39,356 nucleotides of DNA from Glycocaulis sp. (GTDB lineage Bacteria; Pseudomonadota; Alphaproteobacteria; Caulobacterales; Maricaulaceae), in assembly GCA_022565665.1 (NCBI GenBank), contig JAIUMI010000021.1, positions 1-39,356 of the forward strand. Reading direction: 5' to 3'. A program made the position numbers and the translations under genes. Of the stretch, positions 1-7,583 are shown piece by piece. The notes beneath the pieces were generated by a model. The model was not told where the DNA came from. It searched no databases and worked only from the letters and a program-made list of their open reading frames with translations. Every line of letters starts with the position of its first letter. The stretch's first letter is position 1.

Positions 1-330
<330 letters not shown>

Positions 331-517
331 ATCCGACTACGACACTGTATAAAGCGTACTCAAAGTGACGGAGATTGTGGTCGCCGGACCCGAAGGGCCG
401 ACGAACAATCGTCACTAATAAGAAACGCAAAGTGTCGGCGTCTCGATGGACGGCCTAGGCCAGTGGCCAGTTCCGTCCGCAGAGCGCCGCCGCCTGCGTT
501 TCCCTTTCCAAAACCAA

Positions 518-531
518 CAATGTCAAAGAGC
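518..531 (-). promoter_or_regulatory. boxA antitermination element of the rRNA leader
   Basis: The minus strand reads GCTCTTTGACATTG, close to the bacterial rRNA boxA core (GCTCTTTAACA) and to forms usual in alphaproteobacteria. It lies about 190 nt upstream of the 16S 5' end and downstream of both promoters, where NusB/NusE would load on the transcript. Confidence 0.75.
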
Positions 532-613
532 TGGTTCAAAATCAGGAACTTCCGTTCTGATCCGAACCCGCCGCGCCGCCCGTTTCGTGGGCCACCCGGC
601 GTCGGGAGCGCGG

Positions 614-642
614 TGTCTATTGGACCCCTTACTCCCTGTCAA
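614..642 (-). promoter_or_regulatory. rRNA promoter, proximal
   Basis: On the minus strand a perfect -35 TTGACA (637-642) is separated by exactly 17 bp from a -10 TAGACA (614-619). Transcription would start near 607 and run through boxA into 16S. It is the nearer of two tandem promoters. Confidence 0.65.
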
Positions 643-758
643 CGCCCTGCTTCAGACTTTTGCAGCGCCTCTGTCAGTCCGGTGTGGAGAGCAACAGCTT
701 TCCGCCCCGGCGCTCAACTGACCGCCGCCGATGTCTTCCGCTTGACGCGAGGTGGCGG

Positions 759-787
759 CTTTTATGGAACCGTCACGCACGTGTCAA
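759..787 (-). promoter_or_regulatory. rRNA promoter, distal
   Basis: On the minus strand a perfect -35 TTGACA (782-787) is separated by 17 bp from a -10 TAAAAG (759-764). The design matches that of the promoter 145 bp downstream, and both are preceded by the same 13-bp repeat, so the two were probably created by duplication. Confidence 0.55.
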
Positions 788-1021
788 CCGCGTATTTCGT
801 GACTTGCTGCAAAACTCCCGAAAGAGCCCTGCTTCAGAGCGCAAAACTCTGCGGCAGCGCCGGTAGCGCGGCCTTCGCAAGTCCTGTCCTACGCGGAAAG
901 GACGCATAATATGAAGAGGTTTGGCGCCAATTGCAAGAGCGAATTGGCTGGAAAGCACGGTTTTCCACAAGGCCGCCCACTGGTTCGCGGCCCTTTGCGG
1001 CGTATGCCGTGAAACAGGTGC

Positions 1022-1453
1022 TCAGGCCGTCTCTATATAGGCTTTTAGCGCGCCCGCTTCCGCCTCTGCGGTTTCGATCTTGCGCTTGACGACATCGCCA
1101 ATGGACACAAAGCCCGCCATGCGCCCCTCATCCATGATGATGATATGGCGCACCCGCTTCTCGGTCATCAGCTCCATGAGCGCATCAATGGATGTGCTGG
1201 GCGCGGCAGTGACAAGCGCGCGGGTCATGACGGATGACACGGGCTGGCTGAGCACGCCGGGTCCGTCCCGCGAGATGGCGCGTACCAGATCACGTTCGGA
1301 ATAGACGCCGGCCACATCGCCATCCTTGCCGGCAACGACAACGGCTCCGATCCGGTGTTCCGTAAGCACGTGGCACGCTTCGGTGAGCGTGGCGTCAGGC
1401 GCAATCGTGATGACGTCACGGCCTTTTTGCGCAAGTATCCCGGCAACATTCAT
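1022..1453 (-). CDS. CBS-domain protein (two CBS repeats)
   Basis: A 143-residue cytoplasmic protein made almost wholly of a Bateman module, that is two CBS motifs. The first covers residues 8-62 (ITIAPDATLTEACHVL, then GDVAGVYSERDLVRAI). The second covers about 75-130 (LVTAAPSTSIDALMELM, then GRMAGFVSIGDVVK). Stand-alone CBS proteins of this size bind adenine nucleotides and act as energy or redox sensors; no partner is evident here. The start at 1453 follows a strong AAGGAGG, so the longer frame starting at 1498 is unlikely. The gene lies upstream of, and in the same direction as, the rRNA operon and is divergent from the DUF2157 gene. The family call is secure, the ligand unknown. Confidence 0.9.
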   Translation of the reverse strand: MNVAGILAQKGRDVITIAPDATLTEACHVLTEHRIGAVVVAGKDGDVAGVYSERDLVRAISRDGPGVLSQPVSSVMTRALVTAAPSTSIDALMELMTEKRVRHIIIMDEGRMAGFVSIGDVVKRKIETAEAEAGALKAYIETA

Positions 1454-1551
1454 GGCTGCCTCCTTATTGGCGTATTTGCCATGAGCATAGTGCCGCAATG
1501 AAGGCCGCTGCGCAATTTTTCCTGCGCCCGGCCATCTGGAAAGGATATCGC

Positions 1552-2838
1552 ATGGCAGGCCGGAAGAAGCTGGAGCGCGATATCGACCGATGGATATCGC
1601 AGGGCTGGATCGACCCCGCGCACCGCGATTCGATCATCACCGACGCTGCAAACCGCCCCGGAAAATGGAGCGCCGCCGGTGCGGGCCTGATTCTCGGGGC
1701 GGTTCTTCTCGCGCTGGCTGCGCTGACATTCGTGGCGGCCAACTGGGCCGGAATGCCCAAGCTTGCCCGTTTTGCGGTGATTCTCGCCGCAATCTGGGCG
1801 AGCCTTGGTGGCGCAGGCTGGGCCTTTGCCAAGAACAATCCGGCCCTTGGCCATGCCCTGGCGCTTGTGGGCGCAGCGCTGTTCGGTGCGGCGATCATGC
1901 TGACGGCCCAGACCTTCAATATGAGCGCCTACCGCAACACCGCCGTACTGGTCTGGTCGCTGGCCGCGCTCAGCACCGCCCTGGTGATTCCCTCCCGCCC
2001 CGTGCTCGGCTTTGCCGCGCTGCTGGGCGTGAGCTGGCTGATGCTGGAAACCTTCAACCCGCTGGCACCCGGTCTGATCTGGGGCTTCATCCCGCTCTGG
2101 CTGGTGCTGGGCGCGGCGGCGCTGCGTTTGCAGTCGATGATCACGGCCAATCTCCTGGGGGCTGGCGCGATTATCTGGCTGGCGAGCTTCGTGCGCTTCC
2201 TGGATGGCGGGAGAGGCGTGTTCGAGGGCGCTGCCCCGCCGTTATTGCTCGCCCTGTTCTGCGGAGCGGGCGCGCTGGCCTTCGCCTTCGCGGAGGAACG
2301 CGGGCTTGCCTATAGCCGCATCGCCTCGCGCTGGCTGTCGGCCGGGGCGGTCTTTGCCGCCTTCATCGCGCAGTTCACGCTGGATGAACGCGCTGCCGTC
2401 GCTGGCATGGGCTTCGTACTGCCTGCGGCCATAGCGGCGGGCGTCATAGCACTGCTGTCCTTAACTCGCGTGCGCGCAGGCGCGCTGCGGCCGGTTCTGG
2501 CGCTGGCCATCGCAATTGCGGTCATAGCCGCTCTGGCGTTGCCCTTTATCGCCGCAGCAGAGGGCATGGAGGGTGTAGTGAAGGTGACCGCAGGGGCCGC
2601 GATCTTTGCGCTGGCAGCCGCCATGGTGGCCGAAGGCGCACGCGCCGGGCGCGGCTTTACCGGCGGGCTGGGGCTGATTCTCTTCATCGCGCAGGCCCTG
2701 CACGTCTACACGGCGCTCTTTGGCAGCCTGCTCGACACCGCGCTCTTCTTCCTCATCGGAGGTCTGCTCCTGATCGCGCTTTCCGTCATCGCCATGCGCT
2801 GGCAGAAGCGCACCAGAGTGGAAGGAGCCAGGCCATGA
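1552..2838 (+). CDS. DUF2157 domain membrane protein
   Basis: A 428-residue integral membrane protein. The N-terminal 50 residues are hydrophilic (RKKLERDIDRWISQGWID), the typical DUF2157 head. About ten to twelve hydrophobic helices follow, starting with GAGLILGAVLLALAALTFVA. The start at 1552 is preferred because GGAAAGGA lies 7 nt upstream; an in-frame ATG at 1498 lacks such a site and runs into the upstream promoter space. The gene overlaps the following GDYXXLXY gene by 4 bp. These two families are regularly found as neighbours and may form a membrane complex, but the function is unknown. Confidence 0.88.
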   Translation: MAGRKKLERDIDRWISQGWIDPAHRDSIITDAANRPGKWSAAGAGLILGAVLLALAALTFVAANWAGMPKLARFAVILAAIWASLGGAGWAFAKNNPALGHALALVGAALFGAAIMLTAQTFNMSAYRNTAVLVWSLAALSTALVIPSRPVLGFAALLGVSWLMLETFNPLAPGLIWGFIPLWLVLGAAALRLQSMITANLLGAGAIIWLASFVRFLDGGRGVFEGAAPPLLLALFCGAGALAFAFAEERGLAYSRIASRWLSAGAVFAAFIAQFTLDERAAVAGMGFVLPAAIAAGVIALLSLTRVRAGALRPVLALAIAIAVIAALALPFIAAAEGMEGVVKVTAGAAIFALAAAMVAEGARAGRGFTGGLGLILFIAQALHVYTALFGSLLDTALFFLIGGLLLIALSVIAMRWQKRTRVEGARP

Positions 2839-3389
2839 GCCTGATGCTTCGCCTTCTCGTCATCGCCTTTGCCATGAGCGTGTTCCTCACCGGCATGGTC
2901 ATCACCCACGCCAGCGCCCGCGCGGGCGGCACGGAAATCCGCCTTGATATGGAGCCGGTCGATCCGCGCGACCTGCTACTCGGCCATTACGTGGTGCTGG
3001 ATACCCCGCTGCACCGGCTCTGGCTGGACGAGCTGTCCGGAGACACCAGCCATGAGTGGAAAAGCGGGGACCGGCTCTGGGTAGGGCTGGAAGCCGGCGA
3101 AATCGGCTCCTTCCAGCCCGTATCCGTACACACCCGCCAGCCCGAGGGCCTGTCCATACAGGGACGGGTCTTCCAGGCGGGCAGCGGCGGCATCGGGCGC
3201 TCAGGCAGGGTGATGAGCGTGCGGTATAATCTCGAACGCTATTTCGCTTCGCCGGAAGACGCGCTGGCGCTGGAAGCCCTGCGTGAGGAATCCCGTCTGC
3301 GCCTGATCGTGTCGATGGGCCCGGATGGCAACGCCATCATTCGCGGACTGGAGATTGACGGCGAGGACCATATCGACCGGCTGTTCTGA
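2835..3389 (+). CDS. GDYXXLXY family membrane-anchored protein
   Basis: A 184-residue protein with one N-terminal hydrophobic segment (LRLLVIAFAMSVFLTGMVI, about residues 4-22) acting as anchor or signal, then a periplasmic domain. After it, DPRDLLLGHYVVLDTP holds the family signature, here GHYVVL where the family name has GDY. A later segment of the form QGRVFQAG and repeated beta-strand-like stretches fit the family. The ATG overlaps the stop of the DUF2157 gene (ATGA), so the two are translationally coupled. The role is unknown. Confidence 0.85.
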   Translation: MSLMLRLLVIAFAMSVFLTGMVITHASARAGGTEIRLDMEPVDPRDLLLGHYVVLDTPLHRLWLDELSGDTSHEWKSGDRLWVGLEAGEIGSFQPVSVHTRQPEGLSIQGRVFQAGSGGIGRSGRVMSVRYNLERYFASPEDALALEALREESRLRLIVSMGPDGNAIIRGLEIDGEDHIDRLF

Positions 3390-3403
3390 AGGAGACCGGG
3401 CAA

Positions 3404-4036
3404 ATGACCATGCAACTTTACGCCAATGCAGGCTGGGGATCGGCCATCGTGGAGGCCCAGCTGGCATGGTATGGGATCAAATTCGAACTGGTCGAAAGCG
3501 GCGATCTTTTTCAGGACGCCGCCGCGCGGGAAAAGCTGGCGACCATTAACCCACTCGCACAGATACCGACGCTCGTTCTGGATACCGGCGAGATACTGAC
3601 CGAAAGCGCCGCCATCACGCTGCACCTTGCGGATATGACCGGCAGCGACGCGCTCGTGCCCGGACCCGGCAACCGCGAACGCATGGCCTTCCTGCGCTGG
3701 CTCGTCTTCATCGTGGCCAATATCTATCCGACTTACACCTACGCCGACGACCCGTCCCGCTTCGTTGCGGAGGAATCCGCCCGCAAACCCTTCTTCAAGG
3801 CGGTCAACGCCTATGCCGAGCGGCTCTACGGACAGCTGGAGAATGCTGCCGGCGCACCATGGTTTCTCGGTGAGCGTATGAGCGCGCTGGATATCTATAT
3901 CGGCGTGATGACCCACTGGCGCCCGGGCAAGGCGTGGCACGAAGCGAACTCCCCCCGCCTGACCGCCATTGCTGGTACGGTCGGCGAGAAACCTGCCGTC
4001 CGTGCTGTGCTGGACCGCAACTTTCCAGAAGACTAG
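3404..4036 (+). CDS. Glutathione S-transferase family protein
   Basis: A 210-residue soluble protein. The thioredoxin-fold domain covers about residues 1-80, with the cis-proline segment NPLAQIPTLVLD and the glutathione gamma-glutamyl contact motif ILTESAAI. The all-helical C-terminal domain includes the fold-stabilising stretch MSALDIYIGVM. Family members conjugate or reduce electrophiles using glutathione. The first helix lacks an obvious Cys and offers Ser/Tyr candidates (for example in NAGWGS), so the catalytic residue is not certain. AAGGAG upstream supports the start. It lies 14 bp after the GDYXXLXY gene and may be its third operon member. It converges with the rhomboid gene, leaving only 9 bp between stops. 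Confidence 0.9.
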   Translation: MTMQLYANAGWGSAIVEAQLAWYGIKFELVESGDLFQDAAAREKLATINPLAQIPTLVLDTGEILTESAAITLHLADMTGSDALVPGPGNRERMAFLRWLVFIVANIYPTYTYADDPSRFVAEESARKPFFKAVNAYAERLYGQLENAAGAPWFLGERMSALDIYIGVMTHWRPGKAWHEANSPRLTAIAGTVGEKPAVRAVLDRNFPED

Positions 4037-4045
4037 ACCGCAGCT

Positions 4046-4744
4046 TCACCTCCGCCTGAACGCTCTCACGAACAGCGGATAGAGCAACATCCCCGCGAAC
4101 AGTCCGCCCACATGGCCGGCCCAGGCCAGAGGAATGGGCTGGAAGATGTCGATCACGCCTATCGCTACGTTGATCAGCAGCCAGGGAATGGCAAGGCGCA
4201 GCATGCCCGCCCTGCCCCCGCTCGCCCAGCCGGCCGCAGCCAGCACGCCCGACACCGCCGTGGAGGCGCCTACCATGAAGGTCGGCTCATTGATGTGCAG
4301 AAGGGCATGGAGGGCGGCTCCCGCGATGGCACAGGTGAAGTAGAAGGCGAGAAATCCCGCCGCCGCGATCATCCCCCGCCCGAAGGGTGCTGCCGCCGCG
4401 CTGCCAAAGGCCAGCAACGCCCCGGCATTGAGAAACGCGTGCCACCAGCCGCCATGCACGAAGACGTGCAGCACATAGGGGCTCAAGCCCCCCAGCGGTG
4501 CTTCGGGCGCACCCATGATCTGCGGCGCGGTGACCAGCGCGCCGGCCCACATGATATAGCCGTGAAGCACGTTGCCGGCCGCCTGTGCCCACACGTCCAC
4601 GCCATGCGTGGCGACGATCAGCGCGCACATGACCAGCACCGTCACCGACACCCCTGCACCCAGGAATGGCGCGCGCGGCGGCGCGGCCGGTTCTGCCTCG
4701 GGGTCCGGCGGCAGATCCCGGCCGTCATTGTCTTGCTCACGCAT
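4046..4744 (-). CDS. Rhomboid family intramembrane serine protease
   Basis: A 232-residue membrane protein with a proline/acid-rich cytoplasmic head (residues 1-28) and six or seven helices. All rhomboid hallmarks are present: HxxxN in WWHAFLN, the nucleophile serine in GASTAVSG, and the catalytic histidine in WAGHVGGLFAG in the last helix. Rhomboids cleave single-pass membrane proteins within the bilayer; the substrate is unknown. AAAGGA lies 7 nt before the ATG. Its 5' end faces the hfa operon, about 95 bp from hfaA, so the promoters share that gap. Confidence 0.92.
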   Translation of the reverse strand: MREQDNDGRDLPPDPEAEPAAPPRAPFLGAGVSVTVLVMCALIVATHGVDVWAQAAGNVLHGYIMWAGALVTAPQIMGAPEAPLGGLSPYVLHVFVHGGWWHAFLNAGALLAFGSAAAAPFGRGMIAAAGFLAFYFTCAIAGAALHALLHINEPTFMVGASTAVSGVLAAAGWASGGRAGMLRLAIPWLLINVAIGVIDIFQPIPLAWAGHVGGLFAGMLLYPLFVRAFRRR

Positions 4745-4782
4745 TCACGATTCCTTTCGCGCCAGACCGGGCATGAACGCTC

Positions 4783-4798
4783 TGGCATGGGCGTTGCA
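4783..4798 (+). promoter_or_regulatory. Sigma-54 (-24/-12) promoter of hfaABD
   Basis: TGGCATGGGCGTTGCA matches the RpoN consensus TGGCAC-N5-TTGCA at every conserved position except the last base of the first block, with the correct GG-to-GC spacing. Transcription would start near 4810, about 30 nt before the hfaA ATG. No clear FlbD-like dyad was found 80-150 bp upstream, where the rhomboid gene lies. Confidence 0.7.
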
Positions 4799-4839
4799 GC
4801 ACCACCGTCCAAAGCGTCTTCAAACAGGACACCCAAATT

Positions 4840-5328
4840 ATGCTGCGTCTTGCCAAAGTCACCCTCTCCGCCTCAGCCATCGCGCTTGCGGGCACCAGTA
4901 TAGCCCAGGCCCAGCAGGCCGGGGATAACTGGAGCCGCCCCTATGGTATGGCCCATGGTGAGGAAGGCCGTCCCTATGTTGGCCAGCGTGGAAAAGGTGC
5001 CAACCGGGTCGTCATCAACGGGATCATCCAGGCTGGCGTCGGCGTTTCGGCGCGCGCTGCGGCCACCGGAACCGGTACGGTTGCGGGCGGTGTGGGCGCG
5101 AACGGGCAGTATCTCGGCTCGTCCGCGACCGCCATCGCCAACCAGCTCAACGTGGTCGTGAACGGGAATTACAACACCGTCGTGGTCAATTCCCGTCAGA
5201 TCAATACCGGCAACATCTCCGCCAACACCAGCAACAACGCCAATCCGCCCCAGACCGGCGGACCGGTAACGGCTGGTGTCGGCACTCCCCCCTCCTCCGC
5301 CCCTCATAGTCCGGAGACCCCTCAATGA
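4840..5328 (+). CDS. hfaA: Holdfast anchor protein HfaA (curlin-like)
   Basis: A 162-residue secreted protein. It has a signal peptide ending near AQA/QQ (residue 24), then a mature region rich in Asn, Gly, Val and Ser, with short amyloid-like strands such as NQLNVVVNGNYNTVVVN and QINTGNISANTS. In Caulobacter, HfaA is the small curlin-like component that, with HfaB and HfaD, anchors the polysaccharide holdfast to the cell pole. The identification rests on the composition, the ANRVVINGIIQ segment and above all the directly following CsgG-type gene. The gene lies about 40 bp downstream of a sigma-54 promoter and overlaps hfaB by 4 bp (ATGA). The tail is Pro/Thr/Ser-rich. Confidence 0.82.
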   Translation: MLRLAKVTLSASAIALAGTSIAQAQQAGDNWSRPYGMAHGEEGRPYVGQRGKGANRVVINGIIQAGVGVSARAAATGTGTVAGGVGANGQYLGSSATAIANQLNVVVNGNYNTVVVNSRQINTGNISANTSNNANPPQTGGPVTAGVGTPPSSAPHSPETPQ

Positions 5329-6317
5329 CCCGTATCAAAAGCCTCTTTGTGGCAGCCGTCTCGGCTTTTGCGGTATCGGCCTGCGCCACTTCGAGCTCCG
5401 GCTCTGACGGACTGTACGCCACCCCTACGGGCGGCGCGCCGGTAACCGTCAACCCGACACCCTATTCCCAGGCACTGGTCTGCCTGTCGGGCTATGCCCG
5501 CCAGCATGGCCGCGCAGCGCCGCGCGTCGCGGTCGGCCGCATCGCGGACTATACCGGCCAGCTTGCCCCTGAGGGCGGCACGCGGGTGACGCAGGGCGCC
5601 GCCCTGATGGCGATGAGCGCCTTTTCCAAGGCGGGTGCCCGCCTGGTGGAGCGTTTCGATACGTCGGTCGCCGAGCTGGAGCTGCGCTATGCCAACAGCC
5701 AGCTTCTGGGCGATGAGGCCGAGGAGCAGGGTTTCCGCCAGATCTACGCCGGGGCCATGCCGGGCTCGGACTATTTCCTGATCGGCGGCATCACAGAGCT
5801 GAACGCAAATATCCGCTCCAACGGGCAGGACCTGTTCGCCGGTGACCGCATCGATTCGAGCCCCGCTGGTGTGTTCTCGCGCCGCGCCTATGTGATGAAC
5901 GTCGCGCTGGACCTGCGTCTTGTGGACAGCCGCACGCTCGAAGTGGTCGATGTGGTGTCCTACCAGAAGCAGATCATCGGGCGTGAACTCTCTGCCGGCG
6001 TCTTTGCCTTCTTCGGCGACGCGGTAGTGGATGTGTCCGCCGGTGGCCGCTCGCTTGAGCCCATCCAGCTTGCCGTGCGCTCCGTGATCGAGCGCGCCGT
6101 GCTTGAAATCTCGTCCCAGCTTTACGGCGTGTCCGCTCAGGATGTCTGCCGGTTTAACGATCCGCTCGGCCCGTCCAACGCGTCCGGCGGTGTCCAGCTC
6201 AATACGGCTTATGCCGGTACGGAGGCCCCTTATGTCCAGGCTCGCACTGACGTCAATCGCGGCCATGACCGCCGCGATAGCGACATCCGCAGCGTCCTTC
6301 GCGGAACCTATCGATAG
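5325..6317 (+). CDS. hfaB: Holdfast anchor lipoprotein HfaB (CsgG-like outer-membrane pore)
   Basis: A 330-residue lipoprotein. The lipobox VSAC puts the acylated Cys at residue 20. The CsgG domain covers about residues 45-275, seen in PRVAVGRIADYTG, the strand DYFLIGGITELNANI and the amphipathic transmembrane-type region RAYVMNVALDLRLVDSRTLEVV. CsgG proteins form the outer-membrane channel for curli; in holdfast-bearing bacteria HfaB is needed to export and stabilise HfaA and HfaD. The start overlaps the hfaA stop. The last 28 codons overlap the start of hfaD by 86 bp in another frame, so the charged C-terminal tail (rich in Arg and Asp) is under double coding constraint. Confidence 0.88.
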   Translation: MTRIKSLFVAAVSAFAVSACATSSSGSDGLYATPTGGAPVTVNPTPYSQALVCLSGYARQHGRAAPRVAVGRIADYTGQLAPEGGTRVTQGAALMAMSAFSKAGARLVERFDTSVAELELRYANSQLLGDEAEEQGFRQIYAGAMPGSDYFLIGGITELNANIRSNGQDLFAGDRIDSSPAGVFSRRAYVMNVALDLRLVDSRTLEVVDVVSYQKQIIGRELSAGVFAFFGDAVVDVSAGGRSLEPIQLAVRSVIERAVLEISSQLYGVSAQDVCRFNDPLGPSNASGGVQLNTAYAGTEAPYVQARTDVNRGHDRRDSDIRSVLRGTYR

Positions 6318-7443
6318 GGTCGAGAACGATCAGGCGAACTCCGCTCCGGTCAGCGCGGTCGTAGAGACCGATACCGACCAGACCGAAGTGGCGACCGCCA
6401 TCGCAACGGCCCAGTCGAACTCCGCTGGCGGCACGCTTGCCAGCCAGGGCGAGGTCAGCTCGACGCAAACGACGAGCGGCACCACCAGCGCGGTGACGGA
6501 CATCCAGGCCGGTTCGGTCTGGGGTCTGTCGACCGGGTTCGCCACCGCGCAGGGCAATGCCCTGACCGTGGGCGCGCAGGATGGCCTCACGATGGACGCC
6601 GAACAGACGGCAGAAGCCGGCGCCAGCGTATCGGCGCTCTCGGCCCTGCGGCTCGATTCCTATGGCGGCAACACCGCCCAGTCGGCCATCGCCGCAGCGA
6701 ACGCCATCGAGGTCGCCGGCACCGGCAATATGCCGATGGACACGCGCCAGCGCTCTGATGCCGATGTGGATGCGGAATCCAGCGTCGAAGCGGCAGAGGT
6801 GGAAACTGCGCTTGCGACCGCGCAGAGCGCAGGCAACAGCCTGACCATCACGGGCTATGAAGCCAATATCATTGCGATGGCCGAGCAGGAGAATACCGGC
6901 AATGTCCGCTCCACGGTCGATGCCGATATCGCTGCCGCCAACTGGGGCGTCACCGCGATGAGCGAGGCGTCCGGCAACACGGCTTCGATCCAGAATGACT
7001 GGGGCTACGGCCATCTGCAGGGCAGCCAGACCAATTCCGGCGATGTGCGCGCCACCACCACGCTTGCTGTCGGCACGTTTGGTGACGGACCGGTCGTGGG
7101 CTCTGCCCATGCGGTCGGCAACAATTCGCTGGTGTCCAATATCGGGGCAGATGCCTATTCAGGCGTGGTGCAGAACAATTCCGGCGCCGTGACCGGCGAA
7201 GTCACCATGCAGCTTGGCCATGGCATGGCGGCCTATGGCACATCTTCAGCCATCGGCAATGCGCAATCGGCCTATCTGTGCGCCAACTGCCCGGTGGGCC
7301 TCAACGCGCCGATCAGCCAGACCAATTCCGGTGCCATCACCGCGAACACGCAGATGCGTTCAACGAGTTGGGTGGGCGGCATGACCGGCTCTGCCACAGC
7401 GGTAGGCAATGTCGCCACCTTCTCTACCGTGGGCGGCAATTAG
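6232..7443 (+). CDS. hfaD: Holdfast anchor protein HfaD
   Basis: A 403-residue secreted protein. The start at 6232 is chosen because GGAGG lies 6 nt upstream and the product then begins with a clean signal peptide (MSRLALTSIAAM, ending near SFA/EP). The open frame extends upstream to 6103, but that part has no signal sequence. The mature protein is low in charge and rich in Ala, Thr, Ser, Asn and Gly. It carries repeated units of the type QTNSGDVRATT, QNNSGAVTGEV and QTNSGAITANT, each followed by a stretch ending in a Val/Ile-Gly-Asn triplet, as in a beta-solenoid adhesin. In Caulobacter, HfaD is a surface protein that fixes the holdfast to the stalk pole. It overlaps hfaB by 86 bp. No hfaC transporter gene follows. 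Confidence 0.82.
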   Translation: MSRLALTSIAAMTAAIATSAASFAEPIDRVENDQANSAPVSAVVETDTDQTEVATAIATAQSNSAGGTLASQGEVSSTQTTSGTTSAVTDIQAGSVWGLSTGFATAQGNALTVGAQDGLTMDAEQTAEAGASVSALSALRLDSYGGNTAQSAIAAANAIEVAGTGNMPMDTRQRSDADVDAESSVEAAEVETALATAQSAGNSLTITGYEANIIAMAEQENTGNVRSTVDADIAAANWGVTAMSEASGNTASIQNDWGYGHLQGSQTNSGDVRATTTLAVGTFGDGPVVGSAHAVGNNSLVSNIGADAYSGVVQNNSGAVTGEVTMQLGHGMAAYGTSSAIGNAQSAYLCANCPVGLNAPISQTNSGAITANTQMRSTSWVGGMTGSATAVGNVATFSTVGGN

Positions 7444-7468
7444 CATTAGGGGTTCCTCTACCGCGTCA

Positions 7469-7501
7469 TTCCCCGGCCGAGCGCAAGTGAGGTCCGGGGA
7501 A
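7469..7501. repeat. REP-like intergenic inverted repeat
   Basis: TTCCCCGG (7469-7476) and CCGGGGAA (7494-7501) form an 8-bp perfect stem around a 17-nt loop. The flanks CGTCA before and CCCATTCC after resemble dispersed alphaproteobacterial intergenic repeats. It sits between the convergent hfaD and flaEY genes and may also end transcription, but no T-run follows. Confidence 0.5.
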
Positions 7502-7583
7502 CCCATTCCGGCGACGAGAACCCAAGCTGACCCGTTCAGGAATGGATCACCCGCATGAGGCGGGCGATGACCCCATCGGGACG

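Larger units (their letters stand above)
331..1021 (-). other. rRNA operon leader and promoter region, no protein gene
   Basis: This gap between the 16S gene and the CBS gene holds no convincing coding sequence; its open frames lack a ribosome site and family resemblance. It carries a boxA antitermination site and two tandem sigma-70-type promoters, all pointing left into the 16S gene. A 13-bp exact repeat (GCCCTGCTTCAGA at 644-656 and 826-838) lies upstream of each promoter's -35 box, which suggests that the promoter units arose by duplication. Confidence 0.8.

Noticed and set aside
773-970. Short minus-strand frame (65 codons) between rRNA promoter and CBS gene
   Set aside because: It overlaps the distal rRNA promoter, has no recognisable domain and its composition is that of non-coding DNA.
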